Under the pieces are notes generated by a model. It was given only the letters and a program-made list of their open reading frames with translations. It was not told the origin of the DNA and searched no databases. A program made the translations under genes and the position numbers. A DNA stretch of 64,000 nucleotides from Pseudomonas sp. BBP2017 (GTDB lineage Bacteria > Pseudomonadota > Gammaproteobacteria > Pseudomonadales > Pseudomonadaceae). The stretch spans positions 1 to 64,000 of the forward strand of contig NZ_PVZN01000015.1 of NCBI RefSeq assembly GCF_003024385.1, written 5' to 3'. Shown here one piece after another: positions 8,144-17,144 of the stretch. Each line of letters starts with the position of its first letter. Within the stretch, counting starts at the first letter, position 1.

Positions 8144-8614
8144 TTATTTGAATTTCGGCCCGGAGCGGGTATTGAGGCCCTTGGCCAGGCGGTCGTAAAG
8201 CACCACGTTGACGGTGGCGGCGAGGTTCATGCAACCCTGGGTCGGGATGTAGATGGTTTCTTCGCACCAGGCACGCACGCTCGGGTCGAGGGAGCCGTCT
8301 TCGGGGCCAAAGATGTAGATGGCGCGGTCCGGGTGGGTGTACTCGGGCAGCGGGCGGGCGCCGTCGACCAGTTCCACCGCCACGGGGGTGCAGCCCAGGG
8401 GGATGATCTTCTGCAGATCGTCGATGCCGATCAGCGGGATATCGTAGTGCACGCGCTTGGTGTCGGTGACGAAGTCGCGCGCGCGCTCATAACGTTTGCC
8501 GGTGTAGAACACCGAGTTGACGCCGTAGCAACCCGCCGCGCGCATCACTGAACCGACGTTCTCCGCTGACTTGGGGTTGAACAGACCAATGCAGCTGTAC
8601 CGTTTGTTCGCCAC
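8144..8614 (-). CDS. SpoU/TrmH-type RNA 2'-O-methyltransferase
   Basis: The product is about 156 residues with the SPOUT-fold signatures of the SpoU family: N-terminal LFNPKSAENVGSVMRAAGCY, then IFGPEDGSLDPS and the C-terminal knot segment YIPTQGCMNLAATVNVVLYD. These enzymes methylate the 2'-OH of a tRNA or rRNA nucleotide using S-adenosylmethionine; which site is unclear. The start is taken as GTG at 8614 (AAGGG upstream) because the first TrmH-like residues follow at once. An in-frame TTG at 8644 is the alternative. It converges with the M61-like gene, the two stops being only 6 bases apart. Confidence 0.88.
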   Translation of the reverse strand: MANKRYSCIGLFNPKSAENVGSVMRAAGCYGVNSVFYTGKRYERARDFVTDTKRVHYDIPLIGIDDLQKIIPLGCTPVAVELVDGARPLPEYTHPDRAIYIFGPEDGSLDPSVRAWCEETIYIPTQGCMNLAATVNVVLYDRLAKGLNTRSGPKFK

Positions 8615-8685
8615 GTGCCGGGGCCCTTCGCAAAAAGAACGCAATTATACGGGCTTGCCGGCCACAGTGGGGCAGGGGATTGCGA

Positions 8686-9057
8686 TCAGTCCTTTTTCAG
8701 CAGACCGGCCAGCCCGGCGAACGGGTTGTGGGTCGCCTTGGCGATGCTCGGGGTGCTGGTCGAGCCTTCGCTGAAATATTGCTGATCGGTGTAACGGGAG
8801 TGCTCGTTGTCGTGGCAGTACAGGCACAGCAGCTCCCAGTTGGAGCCGTCCTGGGGGTTGTTGTCGTGGTTGTGGTCGCGGTGGTGCACAGTCAGCTCGC
8901 TCAGGCGCTTGCCGGAGAACTCCCGGGCGCAACGGCCACAAACGTGCGGGTACATTTTCAGGGCCTTGTCGCGATAGCCCATCTCCTTGTCGCGCTTGGC
9001 GTCGGCGAGGATGCGGTCGAGCCGTGCGGTGGCGGCGGCAGAGGATGACGAACTCAT
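8686..9057 (-). CDS. yajD: HNH nuclease family protein YajD
   Basis: The 123-residue protein has a complete HNH module: CGRCAREF zinc knuckle, VHHRDHNHDNNPQDGSNW catalytic loop and CLYCHDNEH second knuckle. This matches YajD of E. coli, a small HNH protein of unknown in vivo role. A Ser/Ala-rich N-terminus and a short C-terminal tail (PFAGLAGLLKKD) flank the domain. It is transcribed toward the SpoU methyltransferase with a 70-base gap. Confidence 0.9.
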   Translation of the reverse strand: MSSSSSAAATARLDRILADAKRDKEMGYRDKALKMYPHVCGRCAREFSGKRLSELTVHHRDHNHDNNPQDGSNWELLCLYCHDNEHSRYTDQQYFSEGSTSTPSIAKATHNPFAGLAGLLKKD

Positions 9058-9182
9058 GGGATTACCTTTTCTCGGGCTTGTTACGGTTATACCTGAAGTT
9101 TAGCGTGCTGGCGGTCCGTTCGGACAGGCAAACCGCTAAGCTTGGGAGTAGGCTGTCAGAAGGTGTTTCAAGGAGTCTGCGC

Positions 9183-9458
9183 ATGCGCTGTCTGACCATC
9201 GCCACCCTGTTCTTCGCCAGCCTGCAGACGGTGCTGGCCGCCGATCTGCAGCCGCGGCCAATTGCCCCGGTGCCGGGCGCGCCGGGGACCGCAACACCGA
9301 CCCCTTATCCGCAGATCACCCCCAGCAGCGTACCGCGGGCCGGCGATGCGCGGCCGGGTTCGCCGTTGCTGCCCTCGATCAAAGTGCCCGTGCCGCCCAG
9401 GGACCAGCCTTTGCCCGGGTTGACGCCCGATGACAGCAAGGACAAGAACGCGGACTAG
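9183..9458 (+). CDS. Small secreted proline-rich protein
   Basis: The 91-residue product begins with a signal peptide (CLTIATLFFASLQTVLAAD). The mature part is low-complexity and rich in Pro (GAPGTATPTPYPQITP, then KVPVPPRDQPLPGLTP), ending in a charged DDSKDKNAD tail. Such a protein is likely extended in the periplasm. I do not recognise a functional family. AAGGAG at about 9169 supports the ATG at 9183. Its last four bases overlap the end of the convergent cyclic-nucleotide-binding gene. Confidence 0.75.
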   Translation: MRCLTIATLFFASLQTVLAADLQPRPIAPVPGAPGTATPTPYPQITPSSVPRAGDARPGSPLLPSIKVPVPPRDQPLPGLTPDDSKDKNAD

Positions 9459-9925
9459 ACCTGTGACAGGTGCCGGCCATCCTGCATGCGTAAGCGCCGG
9501 GAAAGCGCTACGGCCAGGGCGCGGATGATCTTGGCGGCAATTTTCGGCGCATCGTTGATCATCTTTTCCAGCGAATCCTTGCCCAGGCTCAGCAACTGGC
9601 AGTCACTGGCGGCTACGCAACTGGCCGAGCGCCGCTCACCGTCGAGCACCGCCATTTCACCGAAGGCCCGGCCCTTGCGCAGGGTGGCGATTTCCACCTG
9701 GCGCTGCTCGCTGTCGGTTTTGCGTACTGAGACCACGCCGTAGTGGATGATGCACATGAAGGTACCGGCATCGCCTTCGGCGAAGATTTCCTCGCCTGCG
9801 GTGAGGGTGGTGATGCTGAAAAAACCGGCGGCGTGCTGGAAGTCGCCGGGTTGCAGCTGGTCGAACAGGCCGCAGTCCATGAGCATGTCGCGGATTTCGT
9901 TGTTCAGGTGGGTTGGTTCGGGCAT
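9455..9925 (-). CDS. Cyclic nucleotide-binding domain protein (Crp-like sensor only)
   Basis: The 156-residue protein is one cNMP-binding beta-barrel: GDFQHAAGFFSITTLTAGEE, then EGDAGTFMCIIHYGVVSV and the phosphate-binding cassette-like GRAFGEMAVLDGERRSASCVA. There is no C-terminal helix-turn-helix, so it is not a transcription factor by itself and probably senses a nucleotide to control a partner. FGEMA followed by RRSAS agrees with the cassette of true binders. The gene is monocistronic and preceded by a REP pair on its 5' side. Confidence 0.85.
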   Translation of the reverse strand: MPEPTHLNNEIRDMLMDCGLFDQLQPGDFQHAAGFFSITTLTAGEEIFAEGDAGTFMCIIHYGVVSVRKTDSEQRQVEIATLRKGRAFGEMAVLDGERRSASCVAASDCQLLSLGKDSLEKMINDAPKIAAKIIRALAVALSRRLRMQDGRHLSQV

Positions 9926-9981
9926 GTGCGGTCGTTTCTTGTTGATTTGTGGTGTCTGGTTTTGGGGGCGCGTCGCGCCCC

Positions 9982-10044
9982 ATCGCCGGCAACGCCGGCT
10001 CCTACGAGGATTGGTTCTTCCGTAGGAGCCGGCGTTGCCGGCGA
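9982..10044. repeat. REP pair (inverted)
   Basis: TCGCCGGCAACGCCGGCTCC (9982 onward) and its near-exact inverse CGTAGGAGCCGGCGTTGCC (10021 onward) flank a short loop. This is the GCCGGCGTTGCCGGC-type REP variant, also seen at 3712. It sits between ptrB (3' end) and the start side of the cNMP-binding gene. Confidence 0.8.
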
Positions 10045-10074
10045 ATCGATGGTTCAGACAACAAAAATTCCGAT

Positions 10075-12126
10075 TTACACCAAACCCAGCACTTTAAAGA
10101 CAAAAGCGTATTCCAGCGCCACATCCCGCAGCCCTTGATAGCGCCCGCTCATGCCACCGTGCCCGGCATCCATCTCGGTCTTGAGCAGCAACAGGTTGTC
10201 GTCGGTCTTGGTCACTCGCAGCCTGGCCACCCACTTGGCTGCTTCCCAGTACTGCACGCGACTGTCGTTGTAGCCGGCCACCACCAGCAGGGCCGGATAG
10301 GCCTGGGCTTTGACGTTTTCGTAAGGCGCGTATGCCTTGATCCGCGCATGCACCTCGGGTTCTTGCGGGTTGCCCCACTCGTCATACTCGGTGATGGTCA
10401 AGGGCAGTTCCGGGTCGAGCATGGTGTTCAGCACATCGACAAACGGCACCTCGGCGATCGCCGCCTTGAACAGCTCGGGGCGCTGGTTGAGCACCGCGCC
10501 GATCAGCAGGCCGCCGGCACTGCCGCCACTGATCGCCAGTTGTTCGGCGCGGGTAACTCCCTGGGCGATCAGGTGCTCGGCACAGGCGATGAAGTCGCTG
10601 AAGGTGTTGTGTTTGTGCTCCTGTTTGCCCGCCCGGTACCAGGCTTCGCCCAGTTCGCCACCGCCACGCACATGGGCAATGGCGAAGGCTACGCCGCGTT
10701 CGAGCAGGCTCAGGCGGGCATGCGAGAACCACGGGTCGAGGCTTTCGCCATAAGCGCCGTAGCCATACAGGTACAGCGGCACCGGCTTGCCCAGGTCGCT
10801 GCGGCGCTGAACCAGGCTGATCGGTACCTGGGTACCGTCGCTGGCGGTGGCCCAGAGGCGTTGGCTGACATAGGCATCGGGGTCGAAGGGGCCGAGTACC
10901 GGGGTTTCCTTGAGCACCTGTTGGGCGCCATCGGCCAGTTCCAGCTGGCGCACCTGGGCCGGGCGGTTCAGGGCCTGATAGCGCAGGCGGATGCGCGGGC
11001 TGGTAAATTCCAGGCTGTCCTGCACGTAGAGGCTGTAAGCCGCATCAGGCAGCTCCACCCGATAGGGTGCGAGTCCTTGCGGGTGTACTTCGATGATCGG
11101 CAGGCCGCCTTCGCGCAGGCTCAGGCTCAGGGCGCTGGCGTTCAGGCTCAGGCCTTCGAGCATCACCGAGTCACGGTGGGGCACCAGCAGTTGCCACTGT
11201 TCGCGGCTCGGCACCTGTTCACTGGCTGCCTGGTACAGGGCGAAGTTGATACCATCCTGGTTGGTACGGATGAACCAGCGCCACTGGCCGTCGAGCTGGC
11301 CGTGGTCGGGGAAGTATTCATGGCCTTCGACGCGAGGTGCCAGGCAGGTGAAATCGCCGTCAGGCTGTTCGGCGTCGAGCACCCAGGCTTCGCTGGTGGT
11401 CTTGCTGTTGAGCAGCAGGATCAGCTGGCGCTCGGAGCTGGAGCGGTAGCAATGCAGGAAAAAACGCCCGTCGCTTTCTTCGAAAATCGTTTGGCAGCCT
11501 TCGCGCCCAAGGCGATGGCGCAGCAGCTTGTGTGGGCGGTGGGTGTCGTCCAGTTCGGCGAAAAACAGCGTCTGGTTGTCGTTGGCCCAGGTCATGCTGC
11601 CGTCGCAATTGTCGAACGGCAGTTGCTCGATGGCGCCGCTGGTCAGGTCCTTGACGTACAGGGTGTAGATCTCATCGCCGCTGGTGTCGAGGCTGTAAGC
11701 CAGGCGCTGGTGGTCGGGGCTGATGTTGAAGGCGCCCAGGGACAGGAAACCACCGTTGGCCAACGGGTTGGGGTCCAGCAGCAGTTCTTCCTGGCTTTCG
11801 TCAACGCTATTGGAGTCATCAGCCGGGCGCGGGCAGCGGTAATGGCGTGGATATTCCTCACCCGCCGTGGTGCGGCTGTAGTAGAGGTAAGGGCCCCAGG
11901 GCGAGGGCACCGACAGATCGGTCTCTTGAATCCGGTCTTTGATCTCTTCGAACAGCTGTTCGCGCAATTGCGCCTGATCGGCCAGTTGCGCTTCCTGGTA
12001 GGCGTTTTCGTCGTTCAGATAAGCAATGACTTCAGGGCTGTCACGCTCCTGCAGCCAGGCATAGGGATCAGCGCCTTCGGCCTTGCGGGCAATCGGGGGG
12101 CGGGAAGCGGTGGCGTCTGCGGACAT
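10075..12126 (-). CDS. ptrB: Oligopeptidase B (S9 family serine peptidase)
   Basis: The 683-residue cytoplasmic enzyme cleaves peptides after basic residues. An N-terminal seven-bladed propeller (about residues 75-400) precedes an alpha/beta-hydrolase domain. The triad is visible: Ser536 in ISGGSAGG, Asp621 in GYNDSRVQYWEAAKWVA and His656 in DAGHGGMSGRY. The acidic NTMLDPELPLT segment and the EWGNP loop are typical of oligopeptidase B rather than prolyl oligopeptidase. ATG 12126 was chosen because AAGAGA lies upstream and the AEGADPYAWL start follows. It is divergent from the small membrane-protein gene at 12211. Confidence 0.93.
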   Translation of the reverse strand: MSADATASRPPIARKAEGADPYAWLQERDSPEVIAYLNDENAYQEAQLADQAQLREQLFEEIKDRIQETDLSVPSPWGPYLYYSRTTAGEEYPRHYRCPRPADDSNSVDESQEELLLDPNPLANGGFLSLGAFNISPDHQRLAYSLDTSGDEIYTLYVKDLTSGAIEQLPFDNCDGSMTWANDNQTLFFAELDDTHRPHKLLRHRLGREGCQTIFEESDGRFFLHCYRSSSERQLILLLNSKTTSEAWVLDAEQPDGDFTCLAPRVEGHEYFPDHGQLDGQWRWFIRTNQDGINFALYQAASEQVPSREQWQLLVPHRDSVMLEGLSLNASALSLSLREGGLPIIEVHPQGLAPYRVELPDAAYSLYVQDSLEFTSPRIRLRYQALNRPAQVRQLELADGAQQVLKETPVLGPFDPDAYVSQRLWATASDGTQVPISLVQRRSDLGKPVPLYLYGYGAYGESLDPWFSHARLSLLERGVAFAIAHVRGGGELGEAWYRAGKQEHKHNTFSDFIACAEHLIAQGVTRAEQLAISGGSAGGLLIGAVLNQRPELFKAAIAEVPFVDVLNTMLDPELPLTITEYDEWGNPQEPEVHARIKAYAPYENVKAQAYPALLVVAGYNDSRVQYWEAAKWVARLRVTKTDDNLLLLKTEMDAGHGGMSGRYQGLRDVALEYAFVFKVLGLV

Positions 12127-12210
12127 GCGGTGATCTCTTGGCTGGGGGGCGCCTGCGCGCTGAAATGTGTTTATCATAAGCGTCTATTTGCTTAGCTTGC
12201 CACGGACACC

Positions 12211-12699
12211 ATGACCGAGAACGACTATCTGCTCGCCTGGGGCCTTTACGCCCTGGCCGCCCTGGGGTGCCTGGCGGTGGGCTTTCGCCTGACCCGCTGG
12301 ATGTGGCGCTGGTTGCGCGAACCGCTGCGGGTGCTGATGGCAGTCTTGCTGCTGACCCCGACCATCATCGATCCGGTCAAAGACAAATTCGCCCCAGCGA
12401 TTGCCATTACCGCCCTCGACCTGCTGTTCAAGGTCGGCAACAACGCCTTGCGCGCCGCCGCTGATCTGGCCATGTACGGCATGATCGCCTTCGTGCTCTA
12501 TGGCGTGTTCGTGGTGCTGCGCTGGCCGCTGGAGAAGCGCGCCAAGGCGCGTCGCGAGCAGGCCGAAGCGGCCGCCAAGCGTGATGCCGAAGAAGCGTTG
12601 GTCGATGAGTCGTTTGCCGCCAGCAGCAGTGATCGCTACCGCAACCCGCCTGAAGCACCACTGGGCGGTAGCCGTTCGCGGGTCGAGCCGCGCTTGTAG
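12211..12699 (+). CDS. Conserved membrane protein (162 aa)
   Basis: The product has three hydrophobic segments: residues ~7-25 (LLAWGLYALAALGCLAVGF), ~40-55 (VLMAVLLLTPTII) and ~88-108 (LAMYGMIAFVLYGVFVVL). A strongly charged, coiled-coil-like cytoplasmic tail follows (EKRAKARREQAEAAAKRDAEE). No transporter signature is present. It lies 23 bases before the YafJ-type amidotransferase and is probably co-transcribed with it and with the DUF2937 gene. Function unknown. Confidence 0.85.
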   Translation: MTENDYLLAWGLYALAALGCLAVGFRLTRWMWRWLREPLRVLMAVLLLTPTIIDPVKDKFAPAIAITALDLLFKVGNNALRAAADLAMYGMIAFVLYGVFVVLRWPLEKRAKARREQAEAAAKRDAEEALVDESFAASSSDRYRNPPEAPLGGSRSRVEPRL

Positions 12700-12722
12700 G
12701 ATTTGCCCGGGAGCAGTCAAGC

Positions 12723-13496
12723 ATGTGTGAACTACTGGGCATGAGTGCCAATGTGCCGACCGATATTGTCTTCAGCTTCACCGGGCTGATGCAACGAGGC
12801 GGGCGCACGGGGCCGCACCGGGATGGCTGGGGTATTGGCTTCTACGAAGGCCGTGGCCTGCGTTTGTTCCAGGACCCGGCGGCGAGCTGCGAGTCGGAAG
12901 TGGCCAATCTGGTCCAGCGTTACCCGATCAAGAGCGAGGTGGTGATCGGCCACATTCGCCAGGCGAATGTCGGCAAGGTCTGCCTGTCCAACACTCATCC
13001 GTTTGTTCGCGAGTTGTGGGGGCGTAACTGGTGTTTCGCCCATAACGGTCAGCTTGGCCAGTTCCAGGGTCAGGCCAGCTTTTATCGGCCGATTGGCGAC
13101 ACCGATAGCGAAGCGGCCTTCTGCGACCTGCTCAACCGCGTACGCGAGGCATTCCCGGAGCCGGTGCCGGTTGAGGTGCTGCTGCCGGTGCTGGTCGAGG
13201 CCTGTGCCGAGTACCGTGGCAAGGGCGTTTTCAATTGCCTGCTCAGCGATGGCGACTGGCTGTTCTGTTTCTGCTCGACCAAGCTTGTGCATATCACCCG
13301 CCGGGCACCGTTCGGCCCGGCGCGCCTCAAGGACGTCGACATGATCGTCGACTTCCAGGCCGAGACCACCCCGAATGACGTGGTCACGGTGATTGCCACC
13401 GAGGCGCTGACCGAGAACGAAACCTGGCAGCGCTACGAGCCCGGCCAATGGGGCCTGTGGCGCCGTGGTGAATGTATCGCCCAAGGGCAACGCTAA
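12723..13496 (+). CDS. Class II glutamine amidotransferase (YafJ type)
   Basis: The 257-residue protein begins MCELLGMSANVPTDI, so Cys2 becomes the N-terminal nucleophile of a class II glutaminase. RTGPHRDGWGIGFYEG, IGHIRQANVG and NTHPF..NWCFAHNGQL are the substrate-binding segments of this domain. There is no attached synthetase domain, as in YafJ of E. coli, so the acceptor of the released ammonia is unknown. It lies in a compact three-gene unit with membrane proteins on both sides (10-23-base gaps). Confidence 0.92.
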   Translation: MCELLGMSANVPTDIVFSFTGLMQRGGRTGPHRDGWGIGFYEGRGLRLFQDPAASCESEVANLVQRYPIKSEVVIGHIRQANVGKVCLSNTHPFVRELWGRNWCFAHNGQLGQFQGQASFYRPIGDTDSEAAFCDLLNRVREAFPEPVPVEVLLPVLVEACAEYRGKGVFNCLLSDGDWLFCFCSTKLVHITRRAPFGPARLKDVDMIVDFQAETTPNDVVTVIATEALTENETWQRYEPGQWGLWRRGECIAQGQR

Positions 13497-13506
13497 GGGA
13501 TAGTCC

Positions 13507-14028
13507 ATGTTCAGAAGTTACCTGCGGTTGCTGCTGTTCACCTTCGGGTTGCTGGTGGGTGTGCAGATACCTGGCCTGATCAATGACTACAGCCAGCGGG
13601 TCGAGGCGCACCTGCTGGAGTCTCGTGAGGGGCTCAAGGGCTTTGAGGCCACCGCCAGGCGTTTCTTCAATGGCGATTTGCAAGCGCTGGTACGTCACTA
13701 CCGCAGCAGCGACGATCCGGTGTTCAACAGCGATGCCAACAGCATCGACAGCCTGTTGATCCGCAATCGCCAATTCGAGCGCGAGTGGCAGATCCTCCAG
13801 GGGCCTTGGCTGGAACGGACCTGGCATGTGCTGGTGCGCGCCGACAGCCAGCTGCGCGAAGAAACCCTCAACGGCTACAGCTACCAGATTCTTCTGGCTC
13901 CCGAGGCGCTGGCCTGGGGCCTGAGCTGTGCCTTGCTGCTGGCGCTGCTGGTGGAAAGCCTGTTGTTGCTGATTGGCTGGGTAGTGCTTGGCGGACGGCG
14001 CAAACCGGTGACTGAGAGCTGGCGCTAG
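13507..14028 (+). CDS. DUF2937 family membrane protein
   Basis: The 173-residue protein has one N-terminal membrane helix (YLRLLLFTFGLLVGVQIPGL), a soluble helical middle with a DYSQRVEAHL start, and a C-terminal helix (LSCALLLALLVESLLLLIGW). This matches DUF2937, found mainly in pseudomonads and relatives, with no known role. It follows the amidotransferase by 10 bases, and its 3' end overlaps the convergent LysR gene by 4 bases. Confidence 0.85.
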   Translation: MFRSYLRLLLFTFGLLVGVQIPGLINDYSQRVEAHLLESREGLKGFEATARRFFNGDLQALVRHYRSSDDPVFNSDANSIDSLLIRNRQFEREWQILQGPWLERTWHVLVRADSQLREETLNGYSYQILLAPEALAWGLSCALLLALLVESLLLLIGWVVLGGRRKPVTESWR

Positions 14029-14936
14029 ACCAGCTTGATCCGCTCGGGCCCGGCATTGGCGGCGTAGCGTTCAAGCACATTGCGACACAGCGCCACCACT
14101 TCATCGACCAGCTCGACTCCGGTCTGCCAGGCCACCACCAGCTCCAGGCTCGGTGGTTGTTGCGCCAGCGGCAGCAAGGTCAGTTCACCCCTGGCCAGTT
14201 CTTCGCTGACCAGCGCAGGCGGCAGGGCGCCGATGCCGAAGCCGTCACGCAGCAAGCGGGTGATCGCCGCCACCGAGTTCACACAGTTCAGGCGCGGGGC
14301 GCTGACGCCTTCGGCCTGCAGCAGGCTGAGCACTTCCTGGTGCGGCCGGGAGTTTTTCGAAAAGGTTACGATGCGCTCACGGGCAAGCTCGGCGAGCGAG
14401 GCATAGTCGCGGTTGTAGATCGACTGGCTGGCGACAATCCAGCCCATGGGGTAGCGCGCCAGGTCAAGGCTGCGGATCGATTCCTGGCGTAGCAGGTCGG
14501 TTTGCAGGATCACATCGAGGAAGCCTTTTTGCAGCTGTTCGCGCAAATTGAGCGCAGTATCGGCGACCAGTTCGATTTCTACCTGGGGGTAGCGCTCCAT
14601 CAGTTCCGAGACCAGCGGGCTCATCCAGGTGTGGATCACGGTGTCCATCACCCCCAGGCGTATTCGACCGACCTTGGCCCGGTCGCTGTCCAGCGATTGT
14701 TTGAGCGCTTTGGCGGTGTCGAGCATCTGCTCGGCGTACTCAAGGACCTTGCTGCCTTCGGGCGTCAGACTGACCCCGCGTGAATCGCGCAGCAGCAGCT
14801 TGACCCCAAGGTCGGCCTCAAGCGCGGCGATGCGGCTGGAGATCGACGCCTGGGTGGTGAAGAGCTTTTCCGCGGTCAGGCGAAAGCTCTTGAGTCGGGC
14901 CACCCAGACAAAGGTTTCGAGGAACTTGAGGTTCAT
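14025..14936 (-). CDS. LysR-family transcriptional regulator (divergent to MFS-pxpABC)
   Basis: The 303-residue regulator has the usual N-terminal winged HTH (MNLKFLETFVWVARLKSFRL, then AEKLFTTQASISSRIAALEADLG) and a C-terminal periplasmic-binding-like effector domain. It is transcribed away from the MFS transporter and pxpABC across a 143-base gap. This placement makes it the likely regulator of that operon, with 5-oxoproline or a precursor as a possible inducer. That role is inferred from position only. The ATG at 14936 begins the conserved HTH. The longer upstream frame would run into the MFS gene. Confidence 0.9.
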   Translation of the reverse strand: MNLKFLETFVWVARLKSFRLTAEKLFTTQASISSRIAALEADLGVKLLLRDSRGVSLTPEGSKVLEYAEQMLDTAKALKQSLDSDRAKVGRIRLGVMDTVIHTWMSPLVSELMERYPQVEIELVADTALNLREQLQKGFLDVILQTDLLRQESIRSLDLARYPMGWIVASQSIYNRDYASLAELARERIVTFSKNSRPHQEVLSLLQAEGVSAPRLNCVNSVAAITRLLRDGFGIGALPPALVSEELARGELTLLPLAQQPPSLELVVAWQTGVELVDEVVALCRNVLERYAANAGPERIKLV

Positions 14937-15079
14937 GGTGCGCTCACTGATCAATTTTTTCTTATGCCAGACCGCTGGTTTTTCTCGTTGGACGCCAACA
15001 CAAGGCCATCGAAAAATGTCGGTCACGGTTGCGACAAAGATCGCCGCCTTTAAAACAATACCAACAAGCTGAGGCAACC

Positions 15080-16366
15080 ATGAACCCATCGGGCGTGCAG
15101 CAACAGGTCAAATCCAGTTCAGTGGCGGGACCTTTCGACTGGTACCGCAACATCAACAAGCAGGAACGACGGACCTTCTGGAGCTGCAAGATCGGCTACG
15201 GCCTGGATGGCATGGACACCCAGATGCTCAGCTTCGTCATCCCCACCCTGATCGCGCTGTGGGGCATCACCACCGCCGAAGCCGGGTTGATTCACACCAG
15301 TACCCTGATCGCCTCGGCGCTGGGCGGCTGGATCGCCGGCATCCTCTCCGATCGTATTGGCCGGGTACGCACCCTGCAACTGACGGTGCTGTGGTTCGCC
15401 TTTTTCACCTTCCTCTGCGGCTTCGCTCAGAACTATGAACAACTGTTGATCGCTCGTACCCTGATGGGCTTCGGTTTCGGCGGCGAATGGACCGCTGGCG
15501 CGGTGCTGATCGGCGAGGTCATCCGCGCCAAGGATCGCGGCAAGGCGGTGGGCATGGTGCAGTCTGGCTGGGCCATCGGCTGGGGTCTGACGGCGATTCT
15601 CTACGCCGTGCTGTTCACCCTGCTGCCGCCAGAAGACGCCTGGCGCGCGCTGTTCCTGCTGGGCATCGTGCCTGCGGTATTCGTGATTTTCGTCCGCCGT
15701 CTGGTCAAAGACCCGGAAATCTACCGCCAGGCCAAGGCTGCGGAAAAAACCGAAGCACCGTCGCATTTCTATGAGATTTTTGCCCCTGGCATGCTCTTCA
15801 CCACCATCCGTGCTTCGCTGCTGACCACCGGTGCGCTGGGCGGTTACTACGCGATCACCTCCTGGCTGCCGACCTTCCTCAAGAACGAGCGCGGCCTGAG
15901 TGTGCTTGGCACCGGTGGCTACCTGGCCATGGTGATTTTCGGTTCGTACATCGGCTACGTGATCAGCGCTTATCTCACTGACCTGCTGGGACGCAAAAAG
16001 AACTTCATCCTGTTCGCCGTGGGTTCGTTCATCATCGTCCTGCTGTATACCCAGATGCAGGTCAGCGATGGTGTGATGCTCTGGCTGGGCTTCCCGCTGG
16101 GCTTCTTCGCCTCGGGTATTTTCAGCGGTATGGGGGCTTTTCTCACCGAACTTTTTCCTACCCGTATCCGCGGTTCGGGGCAGGGCTTCTGCTACAACAT
16201 CGGACGGGCTCTGGCGGCGTTTTTCCCGCTGCTGATTGGTATGCTTAGCCAGAAGGTGCCGCTGGGCCTGGGTATCGGCGCTTTTGCAGCGGTGTCCTAT
16301 GGGGTGGTGATCCTGGCGGCGCTGAGCCTGCCGGAAACCCGTGGCAAAGAACTTGAAGCCCATTAA
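15080..16366 (+). CDS. MFS transporter linked to 5-oxoproline catabolism
   Basis: The 428-residue carrier has 12 predicted membrane segments and the MFS signatures GWIAGILSDRIGRVRT (motif A) and RTLMGFGFGGEWTAGAVLI. These place it with metabolite:H+ symporters (sugar-acid and aromatic-acid type). It is the first gene of a unit with pxpA (25 bases downstream), pxpB and pxpC. A pyroglutamate importer is therefore the simplest reading, but no transport evidence exists in sequence. ATG 15080 follows GAGG. Confidence 0.88.
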   Translation: MNPSGVQQQVKSSSVAGPFDWYRNINKQERRTFWSCKIGYGLDGMDTQMLSFVIPTLIALWGITTAEAGLIHTSTLIASALGGWIAGILSDRIGRVRTLQLTVLWFAFFTFLCGFAQNYEQLLIARTLMGFGFGGEWTAGAVLIGEVIRAKDRGKAVGMVQSGWAIGWGLTAILYAVLFTLLPPEDAWRALFLLGIVPAVFVIFVRRLVKDPEIYRQAKAAEKTEAPSHFYEIFAPGMLFTTIRASLLTTGALGGYYAITSWLPTFLKNERGLSVLGTGGYLAMVIFGSYIGYVISAYLTDLLGRKKNFILFAVGSFIIVLLYTQMQVSDGVMLWLGFPLGFFASGIFSGMGAFLTELFPTRIRGSGQGFCYNIGRALAAFFPLLIGMLSQKVPLGLGIGAFAAVSYGVVILAALSLPETRGKELEAH

Positions 16367-16391
16367 GGCCGAGCCGGAAGGAGTTACAGAC

Positions 16392-17144
16392 GTGAGCCGC
16401 CTGCTACTGAATTGCGATATGGGTGAGAGTTTTGGCAGCTGGACCATGGGCCTGGACGCCCAGGTCATGCCCTTTGTGGATTGCGCCAACATCGCCTGCG
16501 GTTTCCATGCCGGGGATCCGGGCATCATGCGCAAGACGGTGGCCCTGGCCATCGCCAGCAATGTCCAGATCGGTGCCCACCCGGCTTACCAGGATCTGGC
16601 CGGCTTCGGCCGCCGTTCCATGGCCTGCAGCGCCGAGGAAATCCGCGACTTGCTGCACTATCAGATCGGTGCGCTGGATGGCATCTGCCGGACCCAGGGC
16701 GCTCGGATTGCTTACGTCAAACCCCATGGCGCGCTGTACAACGACATGATGGCTGATCCGCTCAAGCTGCGCGCTGTACTTGAAGCGGTGGTCAGCTATG
16801 ACCGGCAGTTGCCGCTGATGCTCATGGCCACGGCCGACAACAGTGCTGCCCAGGCCCTGGGTGACGAGTACGGCGTTACCTTGTGGTTCGAAGCCTTTGC
16901 TGACCGCGCCTACGATGCCGCCGGCCATCTGGTCTCGCGGCGCTTGCCGGGCGCGGTGCATCATGATCCGGCACGGATCGTTGACCAGGCCCTGCGTCTG
17001 GCCCGTGGCGAGCCGTTGATTGCCATAGACGGTAGCGAGTTGCGCCTGCAGGCTCAGACCTTGTGCGTACATGGCGACAACGAAAGCTCGGTCGCGGCGG
17101 TGCAGCAGATTCGCCAGGCCCTTGATGCCCTGGTGACGTCATGA
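16392..17144 (+). CDS. pxpA: 5-oxoprolinase subunit PxpA (LamB/YcsF family)
   Basis: The 250-residue subunit belongs with PxpB and PxpC to the ATP-dependent prokaryotic 5-oxoprolinase that turns 5-oxoproline into glutamate. Typical segments are LLNCDMGESFGSW at the start, ANIACGFHAGDPGIM and YVKPHGALYNDM. GTG at 16392 is preceded by GGAAGGAG, so it is preferred over in-frame codons inside the end of the MFS gene. The stop overlaps the pxpB start (ATGA-type, 4 bases). Confidence 0.94.
   Translation: MSRLLLNCDMGESFGSWTMGLDAQVMPFVDCANIACGFHAGDPGIMRKTVALAIASNVQIGAHPAYQDLAGFGRRSMACSAEEIRDLLHYQIGALDGICRTQGARIAYVKPHGALYNDMMADPLKLRAVLEAVVSYDRQLPLMLMATADNSAAQALGDEYGVTLWFEAFADRAYDAAGHLVSRRLPGAVHHDPARIVDQALRLARGEPLIAIDGSELRLQAQTLCVHGDNESSVAAVQQIRQALDALVTS

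Noticed and set aside
9949..12195. 748-codon open frame on the forward strand
   Set aside because: It is antisense to ptrB, whose catalytic motifs are complete; the forward translation has no recognisable domain and reflects high-GC codon bias.
15119..16561. 480-codon reverse frame
   Set aside because: Antisense to the MFS gene and the start of pxpA; His/Gln-rich shadow translation without domains.
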